Below, one piece after another: positions 1-10,334 of a DNA stretch of 49,695 nucleotides (position 1 is its first letter; the number at the start of each line of letters is the position of its first letter). Made by a program: the position numbers and the translations under genes. This DNA is from Thalassospira lohafexi (GTDB taxonomy: Bacteria; Pseudomonadota; Alphaproteobacteria; Rhodospirillales; Thalassospiraceae), in contig NZ_NXGX01000013.1 in assembly GCF_002844275.1 (NCBI RefSeq), positions 1-49,695 on the forward strand, given 5' to 3'. Under the pieces are notes generated by a model. It was not told the origin of the DNA. It ran no database searches and saw only the letters and a list, made by a program, of their open reading frames with translations.

Positions 1-1785
1 AGCAAGGTTTTTGACCTCGGCGGCGACAACGGCAAAGCCTTTGCCAGCATCACCGGCACGGGCGGCCTCAATCGTTGCGTTCAGTGCCAGAAGGTTGGTC
101 TGTTCGGCAATGTCGGTAATCAACGCAATGACTTCGCCAATGCGATCTGCCGACTGTGACAAGCTGACCACCAATTCGTTGGTTTCCTGTGCACGGGTCG
201 ATGCTTCGCCGGAAATCCGCGTTGATTCCGCCATCTGACGGTTGATTTCCGCGTTCGATGCCGACAGCTGTTCGGTCGCTGCGGCAACTGTTTCAACGTT
301 GCCGGTGGCTTCTTGCGCCGAGTTGGCGACTTCTTCGGTTTGACCCGAAACCAGTTCGGCACTTGAGGTCATCTGCCCCGACACACCTTGCAGCTGATCA
401 CCAAGAGCTGCGATTTCATTCACAGCACTTTCGACTTCGTTCTGAAGCGTATCGGCAAGGCCAAGAAGTTCATCACGCAGCGCTTCGTTGCGTTCATGAT
501 TAAGGCGTTCTTCTTCGGCCTGCATGTCGCGGACCTTGATCGCATTATCTTTGAACACGTCAACTGCACGGCCCATGGCGCTGATTTCATCGTTGCCTTT
601 GGACGGTACCGCAACTTCAAGGTTGCCGTCCGCCAGCTGAACCATGGTTTTCTGCAAACCGCCGAGACGGCGCAGTACGTTGCCACGAACATAGAGCACA
701 TAAATCGCAAGCGAAATCAGGATCGCAGCAATTGCAACCACGAACAATGCGGTCAGGCCTTGCTTTTGGACAACATTTGCCTCGGCAGCAGCAGCATCGA
801 CTTCGGCGTTCAGGGCCGTGACCAGCTCATTTACGCTATTGCGCATCGCGGTGGCATATTCGGCACTTTGAACAACCAGTGCCTGACTGCTTTCGGTCGC
901 GGCAAGTTCACGTTTGCGAAGATCGGGAAGGCTGTCGTCGCCAATCGAAAGCGCCTGCATCTTGTCGATCAGATCGACATAGAATGTTTTGAGACGATCG
1001 TTGTCGAGCGCCTCCAGCTTGTCGAGTGCATCTGTATAAACACCACGAATACGCACAGGAATGATCGAAAGACGAACGGCCTGTGTTTCCGTTGTGCTGG
1101 CAATAATCATGTTCGACGCAGCAGAGCCAAGACGCTCGATCTCAAGGATCGGCGTGCGCGTATCAATCGCAGATGCCAGTTTCAGGAAGGTCTCAAGGAT
1201 TTGCTCCTTGCTCTCGCTATACTGGCGCGAGGAGTCCTCCGCGAATGACGCTGCATATTGACCACCTTGGGAAATGTCGTTCTGGGTATAGGACAGAACT
1301 GGCTTCAAAGTATCGGCATATCGCTTTGCCAGGTTTTGGAATTCTGTCAGCTTCTCGGTTTTTTCATTGGAGACGGAAAACCGTTCCTGAGTAACTGTAT
1401 GAAGCTGCTCAAGCGTACCCTGAAGAAGGTTGCGACTGTCATTGATGCTGGCGATCACTTCTGGCATGAAGCCGGTGGCTTCAATTTCGTTGATGTCAGT
1501 CACCAGTGCCGAAAGACGAACAGCAAGTTCATCATTGATGGCAATTTCTTCTTCGGTATTTGCCGCGGCAACGATACGTGGTGCGATGGCAACAATTTCT
1601 GCACTACCGGTTGCCAGTCGCTGTGCGGCGGCAATTGGTGGAAGTTTTTCCTCGGTGATGGTCGTAAGCGCATCACCGAATTTGGTAAATGATACGCCAC
1701 CGACAACAGCCGAAACGACAGCCATCAATCCAACCACAGCAAACGAAATCAATAATTTGCTTTGGACCCCGAATTTAGTTCCCAT
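1..1785 (-). CDS. Methyl-accepting chemotaxis protein, 3' end cut by window edge
   Basis: Membrane chemoreceptor that signals to CheA/CheW. Reading leftward from the ATG at 1785 gives 595 codons with no stop before the window edge, so the C-terminus is missing. Visible in order: an N-terminal membrane segment (about residues 9-30), a long sensory region (about 35-320), a second membrane segment near 325-345, a HAMP region just after it, then the start of the signalling domain. The highly conserved hairpin-tip region begins near the edge ([20 protein letters not shown], then [13 protein letters not shown]), which identifies the family firmly. The ligand cannot be read from the sensory domain. 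A purine-rich stretch (aggtagaaag) precedes the start. The gene is divergent from yebC and has no che neighbour in view, so it is probably an orphan receptor. Confidence 0.93.
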   Translation of the reverse strand, partial: MGTKFGVQSKLLISFAVVGLMAVVSAVVGGVSFTKFGDALTTITEEKLPPIAAAQRLATGSAEIVAIAPRIVAAANTEEEIAINDELAVRLSALVTDINEIEATGFMPEVIASINDSRNLLQGTLEQLHTVTQERFSVSNEKTEKLTEFQNLAKRYADTLKPVLSYTQNDISQGGQYAASFAEDSSRQYSESKEQILETFLKLASAIDTRTPILEIERLGSAASNMIIASTTETQAVRLSIIPVRIRGVYTDALDKLEALDNDRLKTFYVDLIDKMQALSIGDDSLPDLRKRELAATESSQALVVQSAEYATAMRNSVNELVTALNAEVDAAAAEANVVQKQGLTALFVVAIAAILISLAIYVLYVRGNVLRRLGGLQKTMVQLADGNLEVAVPSKGNDEISAMGRAVDVFKDNAIKVRDMQAEEERLNHERNEALRDELLGLADTLQNEVESAVNEIAALGDQLQGVSGQMTSSAELVSGQTEEVANSAQEATGNVETVAAATEQLSASNAEINRQMAESTRISGEASTRAQETNELVVSLSQSADRIGEVIALITDIAEQTNLLALNATIEAARAGDAGKGFAVVAAEVKNLA

Positions 1786-1951
1786 TCTTTCTACCTTTTT
1801 GTTTCCTGACTTTTCCCTGACAGCTTCTGCGTCCGTCGAGGTTCTTGTAACCGCCCGGGTGGGTGAACCCATTGATTTTGTGGGCAGTCGTACAATCCCT
1901 AAGAGTTCTTTTTTGTTTATTGCCTAAGCGATACCCATTAATGGAAGAATA

Positions 1952-1979
1952 TTATCGCGACTGCAACATTTAACCTTTA
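1952..1979 (-). promoter_or_regulatory. Candidate FliA (sigma-28) promoter for the chemoreceptor
   Basis: Read leftward, TAAAGGTT (1979-1972), a 12-base spacer and CGCGATAA (1959-1952) resemble the flagellar consensus TAAAGTTT-N11-GCCGATAA, with one extra spacer base and mismatches in both boxes. It lies about 165 bases upstream of the receptor ATG. Chemoreceptors are commonly FliA-dependent, which supports it. The rest of the 1786-2269 gap shows no gene. Confidence 0.35.
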
Positions 1980-2269
1980 GTCGCATAAAAAACTCAATGG
2001 AAATTTGTGTGTGCGAGCCGGTGCAACATCGTTATCTGATGGCAAACATGGTTTTCGATCTGTCGTTTCGCTAAGCATGGCTGGACCTTGCAGGGTAAAC
2101 AGGCTATAGGAGCGGTCGAAATTTTCGTTCGCGCGTTTTGCAGATACCGCACTTTATTGTATCCGCAAATGCCCGGACAGGCTGGCCTGAATGGGGCATG
2201 CTCATAGGGCCAGCGTGGTGCCAGTCGGCACCGATCCACATGAAGTTCAATGAATACAGGTTGTAGGTT

Positions 2270-3016
2270 ATGGCCGGCCATTCCCAATTTAAGAACATTA
2301 TGCACCGCAAAGGTGCCCAGGATAAAAAACGCGCCAAGATCTTCACCAAGATTGCGCGCGAAATTACCGTTGCTGCAAAAATCAGTGACGATATCGACAG
2401 CAACCCGCGTCTTCGTGCGGCAATTTCCGCAGGGCGTGCTCAAAACATGCCCAAGGACAACATCGAACGCGCCATCAAAAAGGCGACCGGTGCTGGCGAA
2501 GGCGATAACTACGAAGAAGTCCGCTACGAGGGATACGGCACCGCAGGTGTTGCCGTCATCGTCGAAGCGTTGACCGATAACCGTAACCGTACCGCGTCCG
2601 AGGTCCGTGCTGCTTTCACCAAAAGCGGTGGTAACCTTGGTGAAACCGGTTCAGTTGGCTTCATGTTCAACCGCCTTGGCGAAATCGTTTATCCGGCGAA
2701 TGTTGCCGGTGCTGACGAAATCTTTGAAGCCGCACTTGAAGCTGGCGCTGCCAATGTTGAGTCTGACGATGACAGCCATATCGTTGATACCGAACTCGAA
2801 GACCTCAACACGGTACGCGAAGCTTTGACCGAAAAATTCGGTGATCCGGAAAGTGCCAAAATGGTGTTCCGGGCCGTCACCGAGGCAGATGTCACAATCG
2901 ATCAGGCCCAAAGCATCATGAAGCTTGTTGATGTTCTTGAAGACAACGATGACGTTCAGAATGTCTGGACCAACGTTGCTTGGACCGACGAAATTGTCGC
3001 TGGCCTCGATAACTAA
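2270..3016 (+). CDS. yebC: YebC/PmpR-family translation/regulatory factor
   Basis: Cytosolic protein of the YebC (TACO1/PmpR) family, 248 residues, the usual length. The N-terminus [20 protein letters not shown] is the family signature and fixes the ATG at 2270. Family members have been linked both to DNA-binding regulation and to relief of ribosome stalling at proline-rich stretches; sequence alone does not choose between them. It sits immediately upstream of ruvC, the common arrangement in many proteobacteria, but a strong terminator between the two makes it largely its own transcription unit. No clear Shine-Dalgarno stands before the start. Confidence 0.96.
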   Translation: MAGHSQFKNIMHRKGAQDKKRAKIFTKIAREITVAAKISDDIDSNPRLRAAISAGRAQNMPKDNIERAIKKATGAGEGDNYEEVRYEGYGTAGVAVIVEALTDNRNRTASEVRAAFTKSGGNLGETGSVGFMFNRLGEIVYPANVAGADEIFEAALEAGAANVESDDDSHIVDTELEDLNTVREALTEKFGDPESAKMVFRAVTEADVTIDQAQSIMKLVDVLEDNDDVQNVWTNVAWTDEIVAGLDN

Positions 3017-3028
3017 TTAGTATTTGCC

Positions 3029-3066
3029 AACACCCGCCTTTCGCTTTTGAATGGCGGGTGTTTTGT
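3029..3066 (+). terminator. Rho-independent terminator after yebC
   Basis: Ten-base arms AACACCCGCC (3029-3038) and GGCGGGTGTT (3053-3062) pair perfectly around a 14-base loop, and the right arm runs into a T-rich tail. It starts 12 bases after the yebC stop and ends about 30 bases before ruvC. Confidence 0.85.
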
Positions 3067-3095
3067 ATCTAATCGGTAAATTATAGGGTGACACT

Positions 3096-3644
3096 GTGGT
3101 CAGAGTCCTCGGGATTGATCCCGGTCTTCAACGTACTGGCTGGGGGGTGATAGACCTTCAGGACAACCGCATGCGTCATGTTGCCAACGGGGTTGTGACC
3201 TCGACCCAGTCGCTGTCGCTTGCCGAACGTCTTGATCAGCTCCATACCGGATTGATGGAAGTGATCGAAACATGGACCCCTGACGAGGCCGCGGTCGAAG
3301 AAACCTTTGTGAACAAGAACCCTGTTTCAACGCTAAAACTTGGTCAGGCACGCGGTGTTGCCTTGCTTGCTCCGGCACGAAGTGGCATCCCGGTAACGGA
3401 ATATACACCCAATGCCGTCAAAAAGACGGTGGTCGGTGCCGGTCACGCAGCCAAACAACAGGTTGAAATGATGGTGTCGACCTTGCTGCCGGGGTGTGAA
3501 ATTGCCGGGGCCGATGCCGCCGATGCGCTTGCCGTTGCTATTTGTCACGCGCAACATGCCGGAAACCGCGCCCTTGCCGCAACCATGGCAGCCAAACCGA
3601 CAGGCAACGGCAGACCAGCAGGGAATGGGAGAAAATACAGGTGA
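3096..3644 (+). CDS. ruvC: Holliday junction resolvase RuvC
   Basis: Endonuclease that cuts Holliday junctions symmetrically after RuvAB branch migration. 182 residues beginning at a GTG (3096), with [19 protein letters not shown] at the N-terminus. The four acidic metal ligands of the family are in place: D8 in the GIDPG strand, E68 in the AVEETF segment, and D140 and D143 in the GADAADALA segment. A basic, glycine-rich tail (about 165-182) follows the catalytic fold. The stop overlaps the ruvA start (GTGA, 3641-3644), so ruvC, ruvA and ruvB are translationally coupled. Confidence 0.97.
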   Translation: MVRVLGIDPGLQRTGWGVIDLQDNRMRHVANGVVTSTQSLSLAERLDQLHTGLMEVIETWTPDEAAVEETFVNKNPVSTLKLGQARGVALLAPARSGIPVTEYTPNAVKKTVVGAGHAAKQQVEMMVSTLLPGCEIAGADAADALAVAICHAQHAGNRALAATMAAKPTGNGRPAGNGRKYR

Positions 3645-4342
3645 TCGCGAAACTGCGTGGAATTATCGATTTCATCGGCGAAGACAGCGTCATTATAGAT
3701 GTGAATGGAGTTGGCTATCTTGTTTTTGCATCCCGTCGGACCCTGTCGATGCTGCCTGCAAAGGGCGGTGATGCAGGCTTGATGATCGAAACTCATGTCC
3801 GTGAAGATCATATTCATCTGTATGGATTTGCCGACAACGCCGAAAAACAGTGGTTTTCGCTTTTGACCACGGTGCAGGGGGTTGGTGCGAAAGTCGCCTT
3901 GGCCCTTTTATCTGTTTTGAGCCCGACCGATCTTTTGCGCGCCTTGGCCGCACAGGATACAACGGCACTCTGCCGTGCGCCGGGCATTGGCCCCAAGGTC
4001 GCCACACGTATTGTTGGTGAGCTTAAAGACAAGGCCGCCAAGCTGAACCTTGGCCCGGTTGCCGCCCCGACACCTGTCACAGAGGCCGCTGCGCCAGCCA
4101 AATCAGCCTCAAAATCAAAGAAAACGTCAAAATCATCCGATGATGTGAGTGCCGACACAGCAAGTGTTGAGCCGATTGTCGATGATGGTGTGGTGTTGGC
4201 CGATGCCGTATCCGCCCTTGTCAATCTTGGCTATGGCCGGTCCGAGGCCTTTGGTGCGGTCGGCAAGGCCGCTCAGTTGGCCGGTGATGACAAATCGATT
4301 GATACTTTGATCCGCCTGGGACTAAAGGAGCTTAGCGCGTGA
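3641..4342 (+). CDS. ruvA: Holliday junction branch-migration subunit RuvA
   Basis: Tetrameric junction-binding protein that loads the RuvB motor. The start is the GTG at 3641, giving [20 protein letters not shown], the standard N-terminus; longer readings upstream run inside ruvC and are rejected. 233 residues. Domains: OB fold (about 1-62), paired helix-hairpin-helix motifs (VQGVGAKVA and APGIGPKVA, about 75-135), and a C-terminal three-helix RuvB-contacting domain from about 190. The linker between domains II and III (about 142-185) is unusually long and rich in Ala, Lys, Ser and Asp, which accounts for the length above the usual 200 or so residues. Confidence 0.97.
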   Translation: MIAKLRGIIDFIGEDSVIIDVNGVGYLVFASRRTLSMLPAKGGDAGLMIETHVREDHIHLYGFADNAEKQWFSLLTTVQGVGAKVALALLSVLSPTDLLRALAAQDTTALCRAPGIGPKVATRIVGELKDKAAKLNLGPVAAPTPVTEAAAPAKSASKSKKTSKSSDDVSADTASVEPIVDDGVVLADAVSALVNLGYGRSEAFGAVGKAAQLAGDDKSIDTLIRLGLKELSA

Positions 4343-5415
4343 GCGAGGAAGAAGACCGTCTGCTCAGTGGCGAGCGTCGCGACGAAGATCAACAGGATGG
4401 ATCGTTGCGTCCGCGTCGGTTGGACGATTTTACCGGCCAGAAAGAAGTGCGTGAAAACCTTGATGTCTTTATTCGGGCTGCCCGGGCCCGCGAAGAAGCC
4501 ATGGACCATGTTCTGTTCTTTGGTCCGCCCGGTCTTGGTAAAACTACCTTGTCGCAAATCGTTGCCAGTGAGCTAGGTGTTGGCTTTCGCGCAACGTCGG
4601 GGCCGGTCATTTCCAAGGCCGGTGATCTTGCCGCCTTGCTGACAAACCTTCAGCCACGTGATGTTCTGTTCATTGATGAAATTCACCGTCTGAACCCGGC
4701 CGTCGAAGAAATTCTGTATCCGGCAATGGAAGACTTCCAGCTTGATCTGATCATTGGCGAAGGTCCGGCCGCACGGTCTGTACGGATTGATTTACCCCCT
4801 TTTACCCTTGTCGGGGCGACAACACGTTCGGGGCTTTTGACCACACCGCTGCGTGATCGGTTTGGTATTCCGCTGCGTCTTCGATTCTACGAACCCGAAG
4901 AACTCGTCACCATCGTTGCACGTGGTGCGAAACTTTTGAATTTCGACATGACCCGCGAAGGGGCCATGGAAATCGCACGCCGGTCGCGCGGAACACCGCG
5001 TATTGCCGGTCGTTTGTTGCGCCGGGTGCGTGATTTCGCCTCTGTGGCAGAAAAATCACCGGTTGATAAATTTATTGCCGATGCGGCTTTGATCCGGCTT
5101 GAGGTCGATAACCTTGGTCTGGACAGTCAGGACCGGCGCTATCTTAATTGTATCGCCGGGAACTATGGCGGCGGCCCTGTCGGGGTCGATACGCTTGCTG
5201 CTGCCCTGTCTGAAGAACGCGATACAATCGAAGACGTGATCGAGCCTTATTTGCTGCAGCAAGGGTTGATCCAACGCACGCCACGTGGCCGTATGCTTGG
5301 GATTAAGGGCTTTAAGCACCTTGGTCTGACACCGCCGCGTGAAGCAGGGGGCGTACCACTTTCTGATCTGTTTGATGGTCAGGTTGATGGCCCGGCGGGG
5401 GATCAATCGGAATGA
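4339..5415 (+). CDS. ruvB: Holliday junction ATP-dependent helicase RuvB
   Basis: Hexameric AAA+ motor that drives branch migration on junctions bound by RuvA. 358 residues from a GTG at 4339 that overlaps the ruvA stop, with AAAGGAG at 4324-4330 as ribosome-binding site. Walker A GPPGLGKT lies at 62-69 and Walker B FIDEIH at about 111-116; the sensor-1 segment (GATTRSG) and the arginine-finger-type [10 protein letters not shown] segment follow, then the winged-helix domain with RTPRGR near the C-terminus. Length and motifs are all standard. Confidence 0.97.
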   Translation: MSEEEDRLLSGERRDEDQQDGSLRPRRLDDFTGQKEVRENLDVFIRAARAREEAMDHVLFFGPPGLGKTTLSQIVASELGVGFRATSGPVISKAGDLAALLTNLQPRDVLFIDEIHRLNPAVEEILYPAMEDFQLDLIIGEGPAARSVRIDLPPFTLVGATTRSGLLTTPLRDRFGIPLRLRFYEPEELVTIVARGAKLLNFDMTREGAMEIARRSRGTPRIAGRLLRRVRDFASVAEKSPVDKFIADAALIRLEVDNLGLDSQDRRYLNCIAGNYGGGPVGVDTLAAALSEERDTIEDVIEPYLLQQGLIQRTPRGRMLGIKGFKHLGLTPPREAGGVPLSDLFDGQVDGPAGDQSE

Positions 5416-5873
5416 CACAAAACGATCATGACGCGTTGCTGGGCTATCTTGATGGCAACCGGCATATCTATCCGTTGATTGTATTTTACGAGGATACGGA
5501 TGCGGGCGGTATTGTCTATCACGCCAACTATCTTGCATTTGCCGAGCGCGCACGTTCAGCGATGCTTAACCTGTTGGGCTTTACCAATCGTAATGTTGCA
5601 GAACGCCACAAAGTTGCCATAGCTGTTCGACACTGTACGCTCGATTTTCGTCGTGCGGCCCGGTTGGAAGACCGCCTTACGGTGGAAAGCCGTGTGATAA
5701 AGCTTGGGGGCGCGTCGCTCGGTTTTGAACAAAAGGTGATGCGCGACGATGAAGAACTTGTGGTGATCGAGATATATCTCGCCTGCATGTCGCTTGAAGA
5801 ACTTCGGGCACAAAGATTGCCTGATGAACTGAGAACGGCGTTCAATCGCTATCTGGATGTGGACAAGGACTAA
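5412..5873 (+). CDS. ybgC: Tol-Pal associated acyl-CoA thioesterase YbgC
   Basis: Hot-dog fold thioesterase of the YbgC/4-hydroxybenzoyl-CoA thioesterase family, 153 residues. The signature [15 protein letters not shown] is present with the catalytic aspartate at D30. The ATG overlaps the ruvB stop (ATGA). It is the first gene of the Tol-Pal set, as in most proteobacteria; known homologues act on acyl-CoA or acyl carrier protein and interact with lipid synthesis at the inner membrane. Its coupling to ruvB makes the Ruv and Tol genes one probable transcript here. Confidence 0.94.
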   Translation: MTQNDHDALLGYLDGNRHIYPLIVFYEDTDAGGIVYHANYLAFAERARSAMLNLLGFTNRNVAERHKVAIAVRHCTLDFRRAARLEDRLTVESRVIKLGGASLGFEQKVMRDDEELVVIEIYLACMSLEELRAQRLPDELRTAFNRYLDVDKD

Positions 5874-5880
5874 AGAGAAT

Positions 5881-6612
5881 ATGGAAAATCAAGTGGTCGA
5901 CGCGGTAACGCTGGGGCAGTCGGTCATGTCGCATGACATGTCTCTGTGGGGGCTTTTCATGCAGGCTGGGCTGGTCGTCAAAGTTGTGATGATCGGACTG
6001 TTAATGGCTTCGGTCTGGGTATGGGCTATCGTTATTGAAAAAATGCTGCGCCTTCACAAGTTGCGCGCGCAGGCTGGTACTTTTGAAGAAGCCTTTTGGT
6101 CGGGCGGTTCGCTCGAAGATCTGTATGACCGGATTGCCGATAAGCCGCGCGATCCGATGTCCGCGATTTTTGTCTCGGCCATGCGCGAATGGCGCCGGTC
6201 GAATGCCCGTGGGATCAAGGGCGATACAATGCGCGCACGTTTGCAACAGCGCCTTGAAAGAACCATGGAAACGACGCTTGGTCGTGAAATGGACCGGGTG
6301 GAACGCTATATGACGTTCCTGGCATCGGTCGGTTCAACCGCGCCGTTTGTTGGTCTGTTCGGAACCGTTTGGGGCATCATGGTATCGTTCCAGGCGATTG
6401 CCGCGTCGAAAAACACATCGCTTGCGGTGGTCGCGCCGGGGATTGCCGAAGCACTTTTGGCAACCGCAATGGGCCTTGTTGCAGCTATTCCTGCTGTGGT
6501 GGCCTACAACAAGATTTCTAGCGACCTGAACCGGTATAACAACCGTCTCGAAGCATTCGTTGATGAGTTTACTTCGATCCTGTCGCGCCAACTTGACGAC
6601 GCGAGAGACTGA
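5881..6612 (+). CDS. tolQ: Tol-Pal motor subunit TolQ
   Basis: Inner-membrane proton-channel subunit of the TolQR motor, homologous to ExbB and MotA. I start it at the ATG at 5881 (MENQVVDAVTLGQSVMSHDM, 243 residues) because AAAGAGA precedes it; an in-frame ATG at 5857 lies inside ybgC. Three membrane segments are visible: about 27-47, then two in the C-terminal half around 140-165 and 180-205, the latter containing GIAEALLATAMGLVAAIPAV, the conserved channel-lining region. The motor uses proton flow to energise TolA for outer-membrane constriction at division. Confidence 0.96.
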   Translation: MENQVVDAVTLGQSVMSHDMSLWGLFMQAGLVVKVVMIGLLMASVWVWAIVIEKMLRLHKLRAQAGTFEEAFWSGGSLEDLYDRIADKPRDPMSAIFVSAMREWRRSNARGIKGDTMRARLQQRLERTMETTLGREMDRVERYMTFLASVGSTAPFVGLFGTVWGIMVSFQAIAASKNTSLAVVAPGIAEALLATAMGLVAAIPAVVAYNKISSDLNRYNNRLEAFVDEFTSILSRQLDDARD

Positions 6613-6614
6613 TC

Positions 6615-7070
6615 ATGGGCGCACAGCTTTCATCCCGATCAGGTGGCAGCGGACGTCGCGGGCGTCGTAACAGCCGCCGTGCCGCCATGAGCGACATCAA
6701 CGTCACACCGATGGTGGACGTGATGCTGGTTCTGCTGGTGATCTTTATGGTCGCGGCTCCGCTGATGACGGTTGGTGTCGAAGTCGACCTGCCTGAAACC
6801 AGTGCTGCCCCGATGACCGGGCAGGATGAGCCGCTTGTGGTATCGGTTTCGCGCGAAGGCACCATCTATATTATGGACAGTGAAATCGCGCAGGAAACCC
6901 TGACCGAAAAACTTGATGCCATCACCGACAACAAACAGGAAACCCGTATTTTTGTGCGCGGTGACAAGGCCATTGATTATGGCCGTGTGATGGAAGTGAT
7001 GGGACTGATCAAGGATGCCGGCTTTACCAAGGTCGCCCTGATCGCTGAATTGCCCAAAAAGGGTTCGTAA
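6615..7070 (+). CDS. tolR: Tol-Pal motor subunit TolR
   Basis: Stator partner of TolQ, homologous to ExbD, 151 residues. A basic cytoplasmic start (about 1-35, RRGRRNSRR) leads into DINVTPMVDVMLVLLVIFMV, the single membrane helix whose aspartate carries protons (D34 of VDVML by my count). The periplasmic domain follows. Only two bases separate it from tolQ, consistent with coupled translation and a fixed TolQ:TolR ratio. Confidence 0.96.
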   Translation: MGAQLSSRSGGSGRRGRRNSRRAAMSDINVTPMVDVMLVLLVIFMVAAPLMTVGVEVDLPETSAAPMTGQDEPLVVSVSREGTIYIMDSEIAQETLTEKLDAITDNKQETRIFVRGDKAIDYGRVMEVMGLIKDAGFTKVALIAELPKKGS

Positions 7071-7077
7071 CGAGATT

Positions 7078-8037
7078 ATGCTGCGCTACGCTCTCATATC
7101 GTTTGGTTTGCATCTTGCGCTGTTTTTGATCGCATGGTTGGGCTTGCCCGACCTGTTCGAAGAAACGCCAATGGATTTGCAATCGATCTCGGTCGAAGTT
7201 GTGACGGTGGATGAATTTTCCGCAGCACCGACCAAGGCATTGCCAAAACCCGAGCCCAAAGAAAAGCCGAAACCCAAGCCAGTGGCAAAGCCCGAACCAA
7301 AACCGGTGGCGAAGCCTGAGCCGAAACCAGAACCGAAGCCGGAACCAAAGCCTGAGCCAAAACCAGAACCCAAGCCCGAGCCGAAGCCAGAACCGAAACC
7401 GGTTCCCAAGCCCGAGCCGGTTCCGACGCCCGAGGTAAAAAAACAGCCGGAACCGACACCGGAACCACAACCGGTTAAGGAGTTGGCCGAAGTAAAGCCG
7501 CAAAGCAAACCGACGCCACCTAAACCTGAACCGGTCAAAAAGACCGAACCGAAAAAGGAAGAGCCCAAGAAGGAGGAGCCGAAAAAGCGCCTTCTGGACA
7601 ATATCCTAAAGGACGTTCGCAAGCTTAAGGAAACATCAGAAGCCAGCCCAACAGAGCCGCAGCCCGAGGAAACCCCGGAAGACAATGCGAGCGAAGTGGT
7701 GGCAACCCGGCTTGATGCGAATCTGACCATGAGCGAACTTGATGCGGTCAAACGTCAGATTGAAAAATGCTGGAGCCCACCGGCTGGGGCGAAGGAAGCA
7801 GGCGCGTTTGCGGTGGAAATCCATGTCAGCGCAAACCCGGACGGGACTGTTCGACAGGCGCGAATCAGCAACCTGAGCGATATTCAGGGTGACGCATCAC
7901 GTCGAACAATTGCGGAAAGTGCACTTCGAGCTGTGCTAAATCCGCAATGCAGCCCTCTGAAACTGCCGCTGGATAAATACGAAATGTGGCGCACATTCAC
8001 GTTCAATTTTGACATGCGTGAAATGCTGGGCCTTTGA
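7078..8037 (+). CDS. tolA: Cell envelope integrity protein TolA
   Basis: Trans-periplasmic protein linking the TolQR motor to TolB/Pal at the outer membrane. 319 residues: an N-terminal membrane anchor (about 5-22, [17 protein letters not shown]), a long Pro/Lys/Glu linker (56-120) of repeated Lys-Pro-Glu-Pro units, a charged coiled region (about 150-210), and a globular C-terminal domain (about 215-319) with the two cysteines expected of TolA domain III (in EKCWSPP and NPQCSPL). The KPEP linker replaces the alanine-rich helix of the E. coli protein; such Pro-rich linkers are frequent in alphaproteobacterial TolA/TonB proteins. Confidence 0.93.
   Translation: MLRYALISFGLHLALFLIAWLGLPDLFEETPMDLQSISVEVVTVDEFSAAPTKALPKPEPKEKPKPKPVAKPEPKPVAKPEPKPEPKPEPKPEPKPEPKPEPKPEPKPVPKPEPVPTPEVKKQPEPTPEPQPVKELAEVKPQSKPTPPKPEPVKKTEPKKEEPKKEEPKKRLLDNILKDVRKLKETSEASPTEPQPEETPEDNASEVVATRLDANLTMSELDAVKRQIEKCWSPPAGAKEAGAFAVEIHVSANPDGTVRQARISNLSDIQGDASRRTIAESALRAVLNPQCSPLKLPLDKYEMWRTFTFNFDMREMLGL
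7243..7437 (+). repeat. Degenerate tandem repeat coding the TolA Lys-Pro-Glu-Pro linker
   Basis: Tandem units of about 6 to 12 bases (AAR-CCN-GAR-CCN) encode TolA residues 56-120, purest around 79-108. Third positions vary between copies, so the protein repeat is better preserved than the DNA repeat. Copy number is a natural place for length variation between strains. Confidence 0.85.
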
Positions 8038-8078
8038 GTTATAAGTTCTTGAACACGCGTGGAAAATAGCGAGGCAGG

Positions 8079-9449
8079 ATGACGATCAAGACCAACGTAC
8101 GAACACGAAATATGGTGAGCCGCGGCCTGGCAGGGTTGTGCGCGCTTGCTGTCGTCGCTGGCCTGAATTTTGGTTTCATTGCGCCGGCACAGGCAGAACT
8201 TCGGATTGATATCACCAGAGGTGAGCTTAAACCGATGCCAATTGCTGTCGCCCGGTTCCCGGGCGAGGGCGTTGCCGAAACGGAAATCGGTCAGAACATG
8301 ACCCAGGTCATCAGTGCTGATCTGGAACGTTCGGGGCTGTTTTCGCCGATCAATGAAAAGGCGTTTATCCAAAGTGCCGCGTCGCTTGCGGTGAACCCGA
8401 ACTTTGCCGAATGGCGCGCGATCAATGCGCAGGCCTTGGTGAATGGGCGGGTGGTTACCGAAGCAAACGGTCTGCTGCGTGTTGAGTTCCGCCTGTGGGA
8501 TGTGTTGGCTGAAAACCAGATGGCGGGTGTTGCGTATCGCACGCAGCCCAACAACTGGCGGCGCATTGCCCATAAGATCGCTGATGAAATCTATAAGCGG
8601 ATCACAGGCGAAAGCGGTTATTTCGATACCCGTATTGTTTATGTTTCGGAAACAGGTCCGGCTGACAAACGCATTAAGCGGTTGGCGATCATGGACCAAG
8701 ATGGTGCAAACCACCGGTTCCTGTCCGATGGTCGGTTCCTTGTGCTGAACCCGCGGTTCTCGCCGACAGCACAGGAAGTGGTCTATATGTCGTACTTTAA
8801 CGACAAGCCACGCGTGTATGTTTTGGATATTGATACCGGCGAGTTGGAATTGCTGGGCGATTTTCCGGGGATGACTTTCGCGCCCCGATTCGCACCAGAC
8901 GGCAACTCGGTTGTGATGTCGCAGGCGTTAGACGGTAACAGCGAAGTTTATGAACTTGATCTTCGTACCCGTGAAAAACGTCAGCTTACGCGACATCCTG
9001 CCGTGGATACGTCGCCATCCTACTCGCCAGATGGGTCGCGCATTGCGTTCAACTCCGATCGCAGCGGCGCACAACAAATCTATGTGATGAATGCCGACGG
9101 TAGCGGCGTACAGCGCATCAGTTTCGGTGGTGGGCTTTATTCCACCCCGGTCTGGTCGCCACGCGGAGACCTGATTGCATTCACGAAATCGCAAGGAGGA
9201 AGGTTCTATATCGGCGTAATGCGGCCAGACGGTAGTGGAGAAAGACTGCTGGCCGAAGGGTTCCTCGTAGAGGGCCCAACATGGGCGCCGAACGGCCGGG
9301 TGTTGATGTATCATCGCCAGCATCCGTCCAAGGACGGAACCAAGGATCGCTTTCGTTTGTATTCGATTGATCTGACAGGTTATAACGAGCGAGAGATCGT
9401 TACACCTGCGGATGGGTCGGATCCTGCATGGTCACCCTTGATTCCCTGA
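8079..9449 (+). CDS. tolB: Tol-Pal periplasmic beta-propeller protein TolB
   Basis: Periplasmic protein that binds Pal and TolA. 456 residues with a signal peptide ending about AQA|EL at 39/40. After an N-terminal domain (about 40-170) come the propeller blades, seen as repeated segments of the type [20 protein letters not shown], with related blocks at [26 protein letters not shown] and [18 protein letters not shown] stretch precedes the ATG at 8079. The 41-base gap from tolA is free of terminators, so it belongs to the same operon. Confidence 0.96.
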   Translation: MTIKTNVRTRNMVSRGLAGLCALAVVAGLNFGFIAPAQAELRIDITRGELKPMPIAVARFPGEGVAETEIGQNMTQVISADLERSGLFSPINEKAFIQSAASLAVNPNFAEWRAINAQALVNGRVVTEANGLLRVEFRLWDVLAENQMAGVAYRTQPNNWRRIAHKIADEIYKRITGESGYFDTRIVYVSETGPADKRIKRLAIMDQDGANHRFLSDGRFLVLNPRFSPTAQEVVYMSYFNDKPRVYVLDIDTGELELLGDFPGMTFAPRFAPDGNSVVMSQALDGNSEVYELDLRTREKRQLTRHPAVDTSPSYSPDGSRIAFNSDRSGAQQIYVMNADGSGVQRISFGGGLYSTPVWSPRGDLIAFTKSQGGRFYIGVMRPDGSGERLLAEGFLVEGPTWAPNGRVLMYHRQHPSKDGTKDRFRLYSIDLTGYNEREIVTPADGSDPAWSPLIP

Positions 9450-9578
9450 TATCTCAAGAGTATAGTCATCGTGAAGCACTGAATGCGATTCGCTTAAATC
9501 GCGGGCATTTTCGGTGTCGCGAGACATGGAAAACACCAACTCGGGCGAATGCGTCCGGTGTTAAGGGGAAATTTTAGA

Positions 9579-10073
9579 ATGAAACTTCGTATTCTCAGCG
9601 TCTTTGCTGCTGCCGCCCTTTTGGCTGCATGTGAAACTGCTCCTGATAGCTCAGCTACCACCGGTGGCGAAGGTGTATCGACTGTAAACCAGCCGTCTAC
9701 CAGCACCTCGCTTTCCGAAAGCAGCCCTGAGTGGTTTGCTGTTAACGTTGGTGACCGCGTATTCTTTGGCCTGGACAAATATGACCTGGCCGGTGAAGCA
9801 CGTCGCACCCTCGAACTGCAGGCTGCTTGGTTGAAAAAATATCCGCAGTACAAAGTTGTTGTTGAAGGTCATGCCGACGAACGCGGCACCCGTGAATACA
9901 ACCTTGCACTCGGCGAACGTCGCGCAAGCTCGGTCAAAGACTATCTGATCGCTCTGGGCATTGACCCGTCGCGCGTTGAAACCATTTCCTATGGCAAAGA
10001 GCGCCCGGTTGCTCTTGGCCATGACGAAGAAAGCTGGGCCAAAAACCGCCGCTCTGTATCGGTTATCCGTTAA
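9579..10073 (+). CDS. pal: Peptidoglycan-associated lipoprotein Pal
   Basis: Outer-membrane lipoprotein that binds peptidoglycan and is moved by the Tol motor to the division site. Starting at the ATG at 9579 (AAGGGGAA upstream) gives 164 residues with a lipobox LLAAC, lipidated cysteine C18. The OmpA-like domain occupies the C-terminal two thirds with the diaminopimelate-binding motif (VEGHADERGTREYNLALGERR). An in-frame ATG ten codons earlier would spoil the signal peptide. A strong terminator follows, closing the main tol transcript. Confidence 0.96.
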   Translation: MKLRILSVFAAAALLAACETAPDSSATTGGEGVSTVNQPSTSTSLSESSPEWFAVNVGDRVFFGLDKYDLAGEARRTLELQAAWLKKYPQYKVVVEGHADERGTREYNLALGERRASSVKDYLIALGIDPSRVETISYGKERPVALGHDEESWAKNRRSVSVIR

Positions 10074-10104
10074 GCGCGTGTGGGCTAAAGCCTGACTGAA
10101 TATC

Positions 10105-10142
10105 AAGGCGCCTGTCCCGTTTGGGGCAGGCGCCTTATTTTT
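10105..10142 (+). terminator. Rho-independent terminator after pal
   Basis: Fourteen-base arms (10105-10118 and 10123-10136; left arm AAGGCGCCTGTCCC) with one T-G wobble enclose a four-base loop, followed by ATTTTT. It separates pal from cpoB, so cpoB probably needs a promoter of its own or read-through. The rest of the gap to 10334 shows nothing I can name. Confidence 0.88.
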
Positions 10143-10334
10143 GCCGCCTGAAAATGTTTGAAAATGTAGTCGTGCCCTGTTCAAATCGGCATTTGGTAAT
10201 ATTGCATTGACGACAAAGGACCGAGAGGTTGTTGCATTTAATTTGTCCCTTTTTGCCAGACGCATCCTGCGATACTGCGAGGATAAGGTCCGTAGAAGCG
10301 CAGCGTGACTATGGTTACAAGGGGTGACATACCA

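Noticed and set aside
388..1248. 286-codon frame opposite the chemoreceptor
   Set aside because: The other strand carries an unmistakable receptor; this frame is its complement.
7086..7751. 221-codon frame antisense to tolA
   Set aside because: Its Gly/Ser/Phe repeats are just the complement of the KPEP linker.
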